Below are positions 1-5,619 of a stretch of DNA of 5,979 nt, in pieces; position 1 is the stretch's first letter; the number at the start of each line of letters is the position of its first letter. Origin of the DNA: Hyphomicrobiaceae bacterium UBA4118. Lineage in GTDB: Bacteria; Pseudomonadota; Alphaproteobacteria; Rhizobiales; Methyloligellaceae. The stretch spans positions 1 through 5,979 of the forward strand of contig DFXC01000187.1 of the NCBI GenBank assembly GCA_002383105.1. Direction: 5' to 3'. The notes beneath the pieces were generated by a model. The model worked only from the letters and a program-made list of their open reading frames with translations, did not search any database and was not told where the DNA came from. The position numbers and the translations under genes were made by a program.

Positions 1-280
1 CGGCGCCAAGCGGCCGCGCCTCGTCATCGGCTTTGCCGCCGAGACCGAGAACCTCATCGAGAATGCCGCCGCCAAGCGCCGCACCAAGGGAGCCGATTGG
101 ATCGTCGCCAACGACGTCTGGCCCGGGACCGGCGCCATGGGCGGCGACAATACGCAGATCCATCTCATCACCGGAACAGACGTCGAGGATTGGCCTCCCA
201 TGAGCAAGGACGAGATGGCCGCGCGGCTACTCGCACGCGCCGCAGAGACTCTTTCCACATTACGCTCGGCCGCTGAATGA
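1..280 (+). CDS. coaBC: CoaBC C-terminal part (phosphopantothenoylcysteine synthetase/decarboxylase), 5' end outside the window
   Basis: This is the last 92 codons of the bifunctional enzyme that joins cysteine to 4'-phosphopantothenate and decarboxylates the product, two steps of coenzyme A synthesis in the cytoplasm. The visible part belongs to the CoaB synthetase domain. The reading frame starts at base 2. It shows the family segment [13 protein letters not shown], then a lysine-containing stretch ([16 protein letters not shown]) that matches the nucleotide/substrate lysine region of CoaB, then [14 protein letters not shown] near the C-terminus. The usual S after VANDV is W here ([10 protein letters not shown]), a small oddity. 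The TGA stop at 278-280 overlaps the ATG of the next gene, which suggests translational coupling with dut, a common neighbour of coaBC in proteobacteria. Identification is from motif recall, not a search. Confidence 0.93.
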   Translation, partial: GAKRPRLVIGFAAETENLIENAAAKRRTKGADWIVANDVWPGTGAMGGDNTQIHLITGTDVEDWPPMSKDEMAARLLARAAETLSTLRSAAE

Positions 281-753
281 GCGAGGCGCGGGCGCCGAAG
301 GCAAGCGTCGCGATCCGGATTTTGCGCCTGCCCCATGGCGAGGGGCTGCCGCTTCCCTGGTATCAGTCCAAGCACGCGGCGGGCCTCGACATTGTCGCCG
401 CCGTTCCGGAAGCAGGGCCGGTCGAGCTTATGCCGGGATCGCGTGCGCTTGTGCCCACGGGCTTCGCACTCGAGTTGCCTTCGGGCTTCGAGGCGCAGTT
501 GCGCCCGCGCTCAGGGTTAGCGCTGAAGCACGGGGTGACGCTCCTAAACAGTCCCGGCACCATCGACGCAGATTATCGCGGCGAGGTCATGGTGCTCCTC
601 GCCAATCTCGGAGCCGAGGCCTTTACCGTCCGTCGCGGCGATCGCATCGCCCAGCTTGTCGTGGCGCCTGTCGCCCATGTCGAGGTCGTTTCTGTCGAGG
701 CGCTTGGCGAGACGGACCGCGGGCAGGGGGGCTTCGGCTCCACCGGTTCGTAA
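277..753 (+). CDS. dut: dUTP diphosphatase (trimeric dUTPase)
   Basis: Hydrolyses dUTP to dUMP and pyrophosphate. This keeps uracil out of DNA and supplies dUMP for thymidylate synthesis. The 158-residue length is normal for the homotrimeric family. All five dUTPase motifs are present in order: AGLDIVA near residues 35-41, RPRSGLA at 76-82, [12 protein letters not shown] at 91-102, [12 protein letters not shown] at 120-131, and the glycine-rich C-terminal arm [10 protein letters not shown] at 148-157. Asp97 matches the catalytic aspartate and Tyr100 the uracil-discriminating tyrosine of E. coli Dut. The ATG at 277 overlaps the coaBC stop (ATGA) and no clear ribosome binding site precedes it, so it is probably translated by coupling. 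The TAA is followed 22 bases later by a strong GC hairpin. Confidence 0.97.
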   Translation: MSEARAPKASVAIRILRLPHGEGLPLPWYQSKHAAGLDIVAAVPEAGPVELMPGSRALVPTGFALELPSGFEAQLRPRSGLALKHGVTLLNSPGTIDADYRGEVMVLLANLGAEAFTVRRGDRIAQLVVAPVAHVEVVSVEALGETDRGQGGFGSTGS

Positions 754-775
754 AGACGCTGCACTCCGGTCCATA

Positions 776-813
776 CCTCCCCCTTGGGGGAGGCGCGCTC
801 GCGTGGGGGGGTG
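776..813 (+). repeat. Palindromic intergenic module A, downstream of dut
   Basis: An 8-bp perfect stem (CCTCCCCC at 776-783, GGGGGAGG at 786-793) closes on a TT loop. It is followed by a CGCG-rich spacer and a run ending GGGGGGGTG. The same order, a C-rich palindrome around TTG, a spacer, then a G-run, recurs in the two modules just downstream, so this looks like a shortened copy of one repeat family. It lacks a T-tract, so it is not a classical intrinsic terminator, although it could protect the 3' end of the dut message. Confidence 0.65.
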
Positions 814-820
814 CTTCTGT

Positions 821-990
821 AGTGTTGCCACATGTTCCCCGCTCCCCCCTTGAGGGGGAGCACGTCCGCGCTTTGGCGCGAACGGAGGGGGGTCACAGCG
901 GAGTCGCAAAGGGTGAGTCTGCCTAACTCTTGAACCCCCCTCCCTGTCCCTCCCCCTCAAGGGGGGAGGGGAGAGCAAGTGGCGACACTT
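821..990. repeat. Large inverted repeat of two palindromic modules (B and C) between dut and the moeB-like gene
   Basis: Bases 821-860 match the reverse complement of 950-989 at 35 of 40 positions by hand alignment. Each arm carries its own palindrome: GCTCCCCC/GGGGGAGC at 841-848 and 854-861, and CCCTCCCCC/GGGGGAGGG at 948-956 and 962-970. A second pair of arms, GGAGGGGGGT at 884-893 and ACCCCCCTCC at 934-943, is an exact complement. A small hairpin CGCGC-TTTG-GCGCG lies at 867-880. Two GAGTC sites (901-905, 915-919) sit in the central part; they fit the GANTC methylation motif of alphaproteobacterial CcrM. The whole looks like two oppositely oriented copies of a dispersed palindromic element. 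No gene is visible in it. Confidence 0.75.
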
Positions 991-1049
991 CAACAGACAA
1001 ACGCGCCTCACTGGCAGCACGCGCCGCGATGACATAAGTTCAACCCATC

Positions 1050-1874
1050 ATGCTCACCCCTGAGGAGATCCTGCGCTACAAGCGCCAGCTGGTGCTGAAG
1101 GAGATCGGCGGCGGGGGCCAGCAGAAGCTGAAAGCGGCGCGCGTACTGGTCGTGGGCGCGGGCGGCCTTGGCTCCCCGCTCATCCTCTATCTTGCCGCCG
1201 TCGGCATCGGCACCATCGGCATCATCGACGACGACCGCGTGAGCCTCGACAATTTGCAACGCCAGGTCGTCCACGACACGGGAAGCGTGGGGAAGTTCAA
1301 GACGAGAATTGCGGCGAGCGCCGTCGAGCGCCTCAACCCGCATGTGGAGACGCGCCTCTATACGACCCGGCTCGTCCCTGAGAACGCCATCGACATCGTC
1401 CGCGGCTACGACATCGTCGCCGACGGCTCGGACAATTTCGCCACGCGCTATCTCCTCAACGACGCCTGCTATTTCGCCAAGGTGCCGCTCGTCTTTGCCG
1501 CGGTCGGGTCCTTCGATGGCCACCTCACCACCTTCCGTGCCTTCGAGCGCGACACCGACGGCAACCCGCGCCCTTCCTATCGCTGCCTCTTTCCCGAGCC
1601 GCCGCCGGAAGGGACCGTCCCGCCTTGCTCCGAAGCCGGCATTCTCGGCGCCGTCGCTGGCGTGCTGGGGAGCTTGCAGGCGGTCGAGGTGGTCAAGGAG
1701 CTGCTAGGGCTCGGCGAGAGCCTTGTCGGCAGGTTGCTGCTTTACGACGCGCTTGCCGCGCGCTTCACCACGGTCGCCTATGCCTGGGACCCCGAGAGCC
1801 CGCTCAACGGCAAGGAGCCTCGCTTCCACGACCTATCCCACCACCGCAAAGTTGCCGCCGAGGCAAACTTGTGA
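1050..1874 (+). CDS. moeB: MoeB/ThiF/HesA-family adenylyltransferase (E1-like, sulfur carrier activation)
   Basis: Members of this family use ATP to adenylate the C-terminal Gly-Gly of a ubiquitin-like sulfur carrier such as MoaD or ThiS, for molybdopterin or thiamine synthesis. The 274-residue protein has the Rossmann motif GAGGLGS (36-42), the acidic end of beta-2 (Asp60-62), NLQRQ with Arg71, Lys84, and DGSDNFATR (125-133) with Asp128; these match the ATP and adenylation residues of E. coli MoeB. Cys193 in PPCSEAGILG aligns with the active-site cysteine. Of the four zinc cysteines of E. coli MoeB only Cys179 remains: PSYRC replaces CYRC, and the C-terminal CxxC is absent (WDPESPLNG). There is no rhodanese domain. 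An in-frame TAA at 1035-1037 makes the ATG at 1050 the first possible ATG; its ribosome site is weak. The carrier is not in the window, so MoeB versus ThiF is undecided, MoeB favoured. Confidence 0.87.
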   Translation: MLTPEEILRYKRQLVLKEIGGGGQQKLKAARVLVVGAGGLGSPLILYLAAVGIGTIGIIDDDRVSLDNLQRQVVHDTGSVGKFKTRIAASAVERLNPHVETRLYTTRLVPENAIDIVRGYDIVADGSDNFATRYLLNDACYFAKVPLVFAAVGSFDGHLTTFRAFERDTDGNPRPSYRCLFPEPPPEGTVPPCSEAGILGAVAGVLGSLQAVEVVKELLGLGESLVGRLLLYDALAARFTTVAYAWDPESPLNGKEPRFHDLSHHRKVAAEANL

Positions 1875-3106
1875 CTGAAACCATCACCACACGCTGCGCG
1901 ATCGCCGGAGGCGGGCCGGCCGGCATGATGCTGGGCTTCCTGCTGGCACGCGCGGGGATTGATGTCGTCGTGCTGGAGAAGCACGCCGACTTCCTGCGCG
2001 ACTTCCGCGGCGACACCATCCATCCCTCGACGCTTCAGATCATGTACGAGCTTGGGCTGCTGGGCGAGTTCCTCAAGCGTCCGCATCAGGAGGTGCGCGA
2101 GCTCAAAGGCCAGATCGGAGACGAGAGGGTGATCATCGGAGATTTCCGCTATCTGCCGACCCACTGCAACTTCATCGGCTTGATACCGCAATGGGACTTC
2201 CTCAATTTTCTGGCCGAGCACGCGCGCCGCTACAGGGGCTTTCACCTGAGGATGCAGGCCCGAGCCACCGATCTCATCGTCGAGGATGAGCGCGTGGTGG
2301 GCGTACGGGCCGAGACGCCGGACGGCCCGCTCGAGATCCGCGCCGATCTCGTCGTTGGCGCTGACGGCCGCCACTCCGACATCCGCGAGCGCGCTGGGCT
2401 CGAGGTAGAGGATTTCGGCGCGCCCATGGACGTGTTGTGGTTGCGCCTGTCCAAACGCCCGGAGGACAGCCAGCAGACGCTTGGACGCATTCAGGCGGGC
2501 GTCGTCTTCGTCATGCTCGATCGCGGCGACTACTGGCAATGCGCCTATGTCATCCCCAAAGGCGGCTACGACAAGATGCGTGCGGCGGGATTGGAGGCGT
2601 TCCGCGCGGCCATCGTCGCTCTGAACCGGGCGCTCGCCGACCGGGTGCGCGAGATCGCCTCATGGGACGACGTGAAACTCCTCACGGTCAGCGTCGATCG
2701 CCTCAAGCGCTGGGCGCGGCCGGGCCTTCTGTGCGTCGGCGATGCAGCGCACGCCATGTCGCCGATCGGCGGCGTCGGCATCAACCTCGCCATTCAGGAC
2801 GCGGTCGCCGCGGCCAACATCCTCTGGGAGAAGCTGCGCACAGGCCCTGTCCCGCTCGAAATCTTGAAAAAGGTGCAGGAGCGGCGCGAATGGCCGACGC
2901 GCGCCACGCAAAGGCTCCAGCTCTTCATCCAGGATCGCGTCATCAGCAACGTGCTTGCCCGCAAGACCACGCCAAGGCCGCCGCTGGTGGTGAAGCTCCT
3001 GCAATGGTTTCCGCCTCTGCGCCGTATCCCGGCGCGTGTGCTCGGCATGGGCTTCCGGCCCGAGCACGTGCATACGCCTCAGGCTGCGTCCGCACCCCGT
3101 CAGTAA
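1871..3106 (+). CDS. FAD-dependent monooxygenase/oxidoreductase, class A (PHBH/UbiH-like fold)
   Basis: A 411-residue flavoprotein predicted to use FAD and probably NAD(P)H to hydroxylate a small, perhaps aromatic, substrate. The FAD-binding GGGPAG lies at 13-18 with the ribose-binding Glu36 at the end of beta-2. RGDTIHPSTLQ follows at 46-56, the DG motif GADGRHS at 163-169, and the second FAD motif GDAAHAMSPIGGVGINLAIQ at 290-309. Together these define the p-hydroxybenzoate hydroxylase-like family; the substrate cannot be read from sequence. The start is GTG at 1871, overlapping the upstream TGA (GTGA), with GAGG at 1860-1863 as ribosome site. The open frame runs further upstream, but that part lies inside the moeB-like gene and reads as an out-of-frame shadow. 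The overlap implies co-translation with the E1-like enzyme. The C-terminus (about 385-411) is proline and alanine rich and probably disordered. Confidence 0.88.
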   Translation: MTETITTRCAIAGGGPAGMMLGFLLARAGIDVVVLEKHADFLRDFRGDTIHPSTLQIMYELGLLGEFLKRPHQEVRELKGQIGDERVIIGDFRYLPTHCNFIGLIPQWDFLNFLAEHARRYRGFHLRMQARATDLIVEDERVVGVRAETPDGPLEIRADLVVGADGRHSDIRERAGLEVEDFGAPMDVLWLRLSKRPEDSQQTLGRIQAGVVFVMLDRGDYWQCAYVIPKGGYDKMRAAGLEAFRAAIVALNRALADRVREIASWDDVKLLTVSVDRLKRWARPGLLCVGDAAHAMSPIGGVGINLAIQDAVAAANILWEKLRTGPVPLEILKKVQERREWPTRATQRLQLFIQDRVISNVLARKTTPRPPLVVKLLQWFPPLRRIPARVLGMGFRPEHVHTPQAASAPRQ

Positions 3107-3198
3107 CCGCCGCCGCCATAGTACCCGCCACCACCCTGATGGCGCGGGGCGGGCTGGGACTCCGGAAATGGCGAAAGGCTGGGCGGCGGAGCCAGGAC
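3100..3198 (-). other. In-frame 32-codon extension after the dehydrogenase TAG stop, ending in a Gly/Tyr tail
   Basis: Reading past the TAG of the dehydrogenase (3199-3201) in the same frame gives 32 sense codons and then TGA at 3100-3102. The segment is proline-rich first (APPPSLSPFPESQPAPRHQ) and ends GGGGYYGGGGY. That ending resembles the C-termini of real glycine-tyrosine-rich proteins rather than random sequence. It could be a readthrough extension, the remnant of an older longer C-terminus now cut by an amber codon, or chance in GC-rich DNA. No independent start codon or ribosome site for it was seen. The same span is the whole gap between the two convergent genes, and I see no strong terminator hairpin in it. 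Confidence 0.35.
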
Positions 3199-4188
3199 CT
3201 AGAACATCGCGGGATGGACGCGATCGGGCGGCGCGTGTCCGTCGAGGAAGGTCTTGATGTTGATGATGACCTTCTCCCCCATATCGACGCGGCCTTCGAG
3301 CGTCGCCGAGCCCATATGCGGCAGGACCACCACCTTGTCGCTCTTGAGCAGCTTGGGGTTCACCGCCGGCTCGTGCTCGAACACGTCAAGGCCGGCGCCG
3401 CCGAGCTCGTTGTTCTCGATCATGCGGGCCAGCGCGTTCTCGTCGATCACCTCGCCCCGCGCGGTGTTGACGATATAGGCGGAGGACTTCATGAGCGCGA
3501 GCCTGCGGGCCGAGAGCAGGTGGTAGGTCGCCGGCGTATGCGGGCAGTTGATGGAGATGATGTCCATCCGCGCGAGCATCTGATCGAGGCTGTCCCAATA
3601 GGTCGCCTCGAGGGCCTTCTCGATCTCGGGCGCCACGCGGCGGCGGTTGTGATAGTGGATCTGCAGGCCGAAGGCCCGCGCCCGCTTGGCCACGGCTTGG
3701 CCGATGCGGCCCATGCCGACGATGCCGAGCCGCTTGCCGTAGATGCGGTGGCCGAGCATCCAGGTGGGGGACCAGCCCTGCCACTCGCCGTTTCCGGCGC
3801 GCAACATGGTGGCGCCTTCGGTGAGCCGCCGCGGCACGGCAAGGATCAGCGCCATGGTCATGTCGGCGGTGTCCTCGGTCAGCACGCCTGGCGTGTTGGT
3901 GACGATGATGCTCCGGTTTCGGGCCGTCTCGAGGTCGATATTGTCGACGCCCGTGCCGAACTGGGCGATAAGCTTGAGGTCAGACCCGGCCTGGCTCAGC
4001 ACCCCCCGGTCGATGCGGTCGGTGACGGTCGGCACCAGCACATTGGCGGTTTTCACCGCCTCGATTAGCTCCTCGCGGGAGAACGGCTTGTCGTCGAGAT
4101 TGAGCCGGGCGTCGAAAAGCTCGCGCAGCCTAGTCTCCACGACGTCGGGGAGCTTGCGGGTGACGATAACGATCGGTCGTTCAGCCAT
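3199..4188 (-). CDS. D-2-hydroxyacid dehydrogenase (glyoxylate/hydroxypyruvate reductase-like)
   Basis: A 329-residue NAD(P)-dependent oxidoreductase of the D-isomer-specific 2-hydroxyacid dehydrogenase family, probably reducing glyoxylate or hydroxypyruvate to glycolate or D-glycerate in the cytoplasm. The N-terminal catalytic domain includes the substrate loop QFGTGVDNID (76-85). The nucleotide-binding domain has GMGRIGQ (158-164), and the catalytic triad is Arg244 (NTARGE), Glu273 (DVFEHEP) and His291 (LPHMGSAT). NRRR (181-184) after the second strand, where NADH-dependent members usually carry Asp, suggests a preference for NADPH. The length is typical of GyaR/GhrB-like enzymes and short of SerA, with no ACT domain. 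It converges on the monooxygenase gene and diverges from the SH3 gene. The ATG at 4186-4188 has only a weak ribosome site. Exact substrate is inferred, not shown. Confidence 0.92.
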   Translation of the reverse strand: MAERPIVIVTRKLPDVVETRLRELFDARLNLDDKPFSREELIEAVKTANVLVPTVTDRIDRGVLSQAGSDLKLIAQFGTGVDNIDLETARNRSIIVTNTPGVLTEDTADMTMALILAVPRRLTEGATMLRAGNGEWQGWSPTWMLGHRIYGKRLGIVGMGRIGQAVAKRARAFGLQIHYHNRRRVAPEIEKALEATYWDSLDQMLARMDIISINCPHTPATYHLLSARRLALMKSSAYIVNTARGEVIDENALARMIENNELGGAGLDVFEHEPAVNPKLLKSDKVVVLPHMGSATLEGRVDMGEKVIINIKTFLDGHAPPDRVHPAMF

Positions 4189-4210
4189 TACCGGTCCAGT
4201 TAGGATGGGG

Positions 4211-4229
4211 GCGGGAGGGCCGCTCCCGC
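4211..4229. other. Perfect hairpin between the divergent dehydrogenase and SH3 genes
   Basis: GCGGGAG (4211-4217) and CTCCCGC (4223-4229) form a 7-bp stem around GGCCG. It lies 22 bases upstream of the dehydrogenase ATG, so it would sit in that gene's promoter or 5' leader. There is no T-tract. A second shorter palindrome, AAAGCG-CGC-CGCTTT, lies at 4252-4266, with further GCTTT and AAAGCG copies near 4281 and 4293. The rest of 4189-4418 shows no gene and no convincing sigma70 promoter by eye. Confidence 0.4.
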
Positions 4230-4418
4230 TTCAAATTGAGGCGCTTGAAGCAAAGCGCGCCGCTTTCTCTAACAGAACCGGCTTTGCGAGATAAAGCGTC
4301 ATCTTGGCTTAGGGCCACGATCCTTTCACTTTTCTGGTCCATTCAGAAGGCGGCCGATTCGGGGGGCTGGCGGCTTCCGGCAAGGCCTGCATCATCGGCG
4401 CCAAGCGGGGGTGAGACG

Positions 4419-4961
4419 GTGTGGCATCGGATTTTCATCGCGATCGGGATGGCCTTGGGGCTAATCCTCATGGCCGGCGTCGAGGGCAGCGCCGCCGAGG
4501 ATAACGTCAAGCAGGCTGCGGTCGAGGGCAAGGCCTCGCTTCCCGTACCGCGCTTCGTTAGCCTCAAGTCGGATAAGGTCAATGTGCGCAAGGGGCCGAG
4601 CACCGATCAGTCGATCGTCTGGGTGTTTTCGCGCGCCGGCCTCCCCGTCGAGGTGATTGCCGAGTCCGACAACTGGCGCCGCGTGCGCGACAGCGAAGGG
4701 GCCGACGGCTGGGTGTTTCACAGCCTGCTCAGCGCCAGGCGCACGGTGCTGATCACCCCGTGGTCGAAGGACCAGGCAAGCGTGCCGCTTTACGACAGCA
4801 AATCGACGAGCTCCCGCGCGGTGGCAGACCTTCAGTCGGGCGTCCTCGGCAATGTGACGACCTGCGACGGGACTTGGTGCGAGCTGTCGGTCGACGACTA
4901 TTCGGGCTACGTGCAGCAGGATCAGCTCTGGGGCGTCTATAAAGGCGAGGAGATCAGGTGA
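4419..4961 (+). CDS. Exported protein with bacterial SH3 domains (SH3_4/DUF1058 type)
   Basis: A 180-residue protein predicted to be secreted to the periplasm. The chosen GTG start at 4419 gives a short charged start (WHR), a hydrophobic stretch to about residue 21, and a likely signal peptidase I site after Ser-Ala-Ala (cut after residue 26). A G-rich GGGGGTGAG just upstream could serve as ribosome site. An ATG at 4449 is an alternative but would remove the positive n-region. The first SH3-like domain (about 45-106) has the typical KVNVRKGPSTD and GADGWVFHSLLS segments; a second diverged one follows (about 120-175), with DGTWCELSVDDYSGYV. Cys149 and Cys154 are the only cysteines and could form a disulfide. 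Such domains often bind peptidoglycan or protein partners; the actual role is unknown. The open frame extends upstream to 4236, but that part lacks protein-like features. Confidence 0.83.
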   Translation: MWHRIFIAIGMALGLILMAGVEGSAAEDNVKQAAVEGKASLPVPRFVSLKSDKVNVRKGPSTDQSIVWVFSRAGLPVEVIAESDNWRRVRDSEGADGWVFHSLLSARRTVLITPWSKDQASVPLYDSKSTSSRAVADLQSGVLGNVTTCDGTWCELSVDDYSGYVQQDQLWGVYKGEEIR

Positions 4962-4977
4962 TCGCTTAGAGCCCACG

Positions 4978-4995
4978 CGCCGCCTATCTGCGGCG
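4978..4995 (+). terminator. GC hairpin just after the SH3 gene, possible weak terminator
   Basis: CGCCGC (4978-4983) and GCGGCG (4990-4995) form a perfect 6-bp stem with loop CTATCT, 16 bases after the SH3 gene's TGA. The bases that follow (TCATTCC) are not a T-tract, so this is at best a weak intrinsic terminator or an RNA 3'-end stabiliser. It abuts the palindromic repeat that starts at 4995. Confidence 0.4.
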
Positions 4996-5088
4996 TCATT
5001 CCGGCAAAAGCCGGAATCCAGTAGCCCGTGCCTCTGATTGACGCGAGCGCGGTGGTTACTGGATCGCCCGGTCAAGCCGGACGATGAC
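4995..5088. repeat. 94-bp palindromic intergenic element, cloverleaf-like
   Basis: Outer arms GTCAT (4995-4999) and ATGAC (5084-5088) enclose two side hairpins and an inner stem. The left hairpin is TTCCGGC-AAAA-GCCGGAA (4999-5016). The right one is ATCGCCCGG/CCGGACGAT (5063-5071, 5077-5085) with one mismatch. The inner stem is ATCCAGTA/TACTGGAT (5016-5023, 5057-5064), exact over 8 bp but sharing its end bases with the hairpins. From memory, closely similar sequences (TCATTCCGGC...GCCGGAATCCAG and ACTGGATCGCCCGG...CGATGAC) are scattered between genes in many Hyphomicrobiales genomes. It lies in the gap between two convergent genes, a usual place for such elements. Confidence 0.8.
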
Positions 5089-5103
5089 AAGACTATGAAT
5101 GGA

Positions 5104-5559
5104 TCAGCGGCTGCGCTTGTCGACGACGCGCACCAGGACATCGACGCGGGAGATGGTCATGCCGTCCGGCGCCTCCGGCAGCCCCTCGATGCGGATCGCG
5201 CCGGTCGCGATATCCATGAGCAGCCCGGAAACTTCGCAGAAGAAATGATAGTGGTTGGAGGTGTTGGTGTCGAAATAGGTCTTGGCGCCTTCGACCGCCA
5301 CCTCGCGCAAGAGACCCGCTCCGGTGAATTGGTGCAGCGTGTTGTACACCGTGGCGAGCGACACCGGCACCTTGCGGGCTTGCGCCTCCTCGTGCAGCAT
5401 CTCCGCCGTGACGTGGCGTTCGCCGCTAGCGAACAGGAGCTGGGCGAGTGCCACGCGTTGCCGAGTGGGCCTGAGGCCCGCCCCGCGCAACCGCTTGGCG
5501 ACGTCTCCCAACGCCGTTTCGGATGGTAATTTTTGCGCGCCCAGGTGCGACCTATGCAT
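5104..5559 (-). CDS. irr: Irr-like iron/haem response regulator, Fur superfamily
   Basis: A 151-residue DNA-binding regulator. In Hyphomicrobiales, Irr accumulates under iron limitation, controls haem and iron genes, and responds to haem. The N-terminal winged-helix domain has GLRPTRQRVAL (28-38), RHVTAEMLHEEA (48-59) and the recognition region SLATVYNTLHQF (67-78). The C-terminal part begins with AKTYFDTNTSNHYHFF (92-107), a very Irr-like context. The usual HHH is HYH (103-105). Cys108 sits where Fur has the first cysteine of its zinc CxxC, but the second is Ser111. The N-terminal GCPxHD haem motif of Bradyrhizobium Irr is missing. The start is the ATG at 5557-5559. An upstream in-frame TTG at 5617-5619 falls in the candidate -35 box and is rejected. 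Divergence from fabA supports the call; a non-Irr Fur paralogue is less likely. Confidence 0.88.
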   Translation of the reverse strand: MHRSHLGAQKLPSETALGDVAKRLRGAGLRPTRQRVALAQLLFASGERHVTAEMLHEEAQARKVPVSLATVYNTLHQFTGAGLLREVAVEGAKTYFDTNTSNHYHFFCEVSGLLMDIATGAIRIEGLPEAPDGMTISRVDVLVRVVDKRSR

Positions 5560-5590
5560 CTTGGTTGACCATGCGGGATAAACTCTTCGA

Positions 5591-5619
5591 AATATAGGTG
5601 AAAGCGGTCTCCGCCGCAA
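5591..5619 (-). promoter_or_regulatory. Candidate sigma70-type promoter for irr
   Basis: On the minus strand TTGCGG (5614-5619) is followed after exactly 17 bases by TATATT (5591-5596). The -10 box matches 5 of 6 consensus bases, the -35 box 3 of 6. Transcription would begin near 5584 and leave a leader of about 25 bases before the irr ATG at 5559. A TTCGAA palindrome at 5586-5591 overlaps the -10 end and start region. No convincing iron control element was seen by eye. The box positions are an inference. Confidence 0.5.

Noticed and set aside
544..1035. A 163-residue minus-strand open frame across the dut end and the repeat
   Set aside because: It covers the palindromic repeats and the antisense of dut; its composition reflects the repeats (Pro, Gly, Arg) and has no domain.
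1625..1870. Upstream extension of the monooxygenase frame
   Set aside because: It lies wholly inside the moeB-like gene in another frame and reads as arginine-rich shadow; the FAD motif begins just after the GTG at 1871, which has a ribosome site.
1778..2539. A 253-residue open frame on the minus strand
   Set aside because: Antisense to the moeB-like gene end and the FAD-binding half of the monooxygenase; no motifs, typical mirror frame of GC-rich coding DNA.
2437..4068. A 543-residue open frame on the plus strand
   Set aside because: It runs out of frame through the monooxygenase gene and then antisense through the dehydrogenase, both of which have complete family motifs. It has low-complexity Arg/His/Ala-rich composition and no recognisable domain; a GC-rich shadow.
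4236..4418. Upstream extension of the SH3 protein
   Set aside because: The extra 61 residues would bury the signal peptide inside the protein and show no conserved features.
5038..5529. A 163-residue plus-strand open frame
   Set aside because: Antisense to irr, starting inside the palindromic repeat; no domain.
5560..5619. TTG-initiated N-terminal extension of Irr
   Set aside because: It overlaps the candidate promoter and adds Arg/Pro-rich residues unlike Irr N-termini; the ATG at 5557-5559 fits better.
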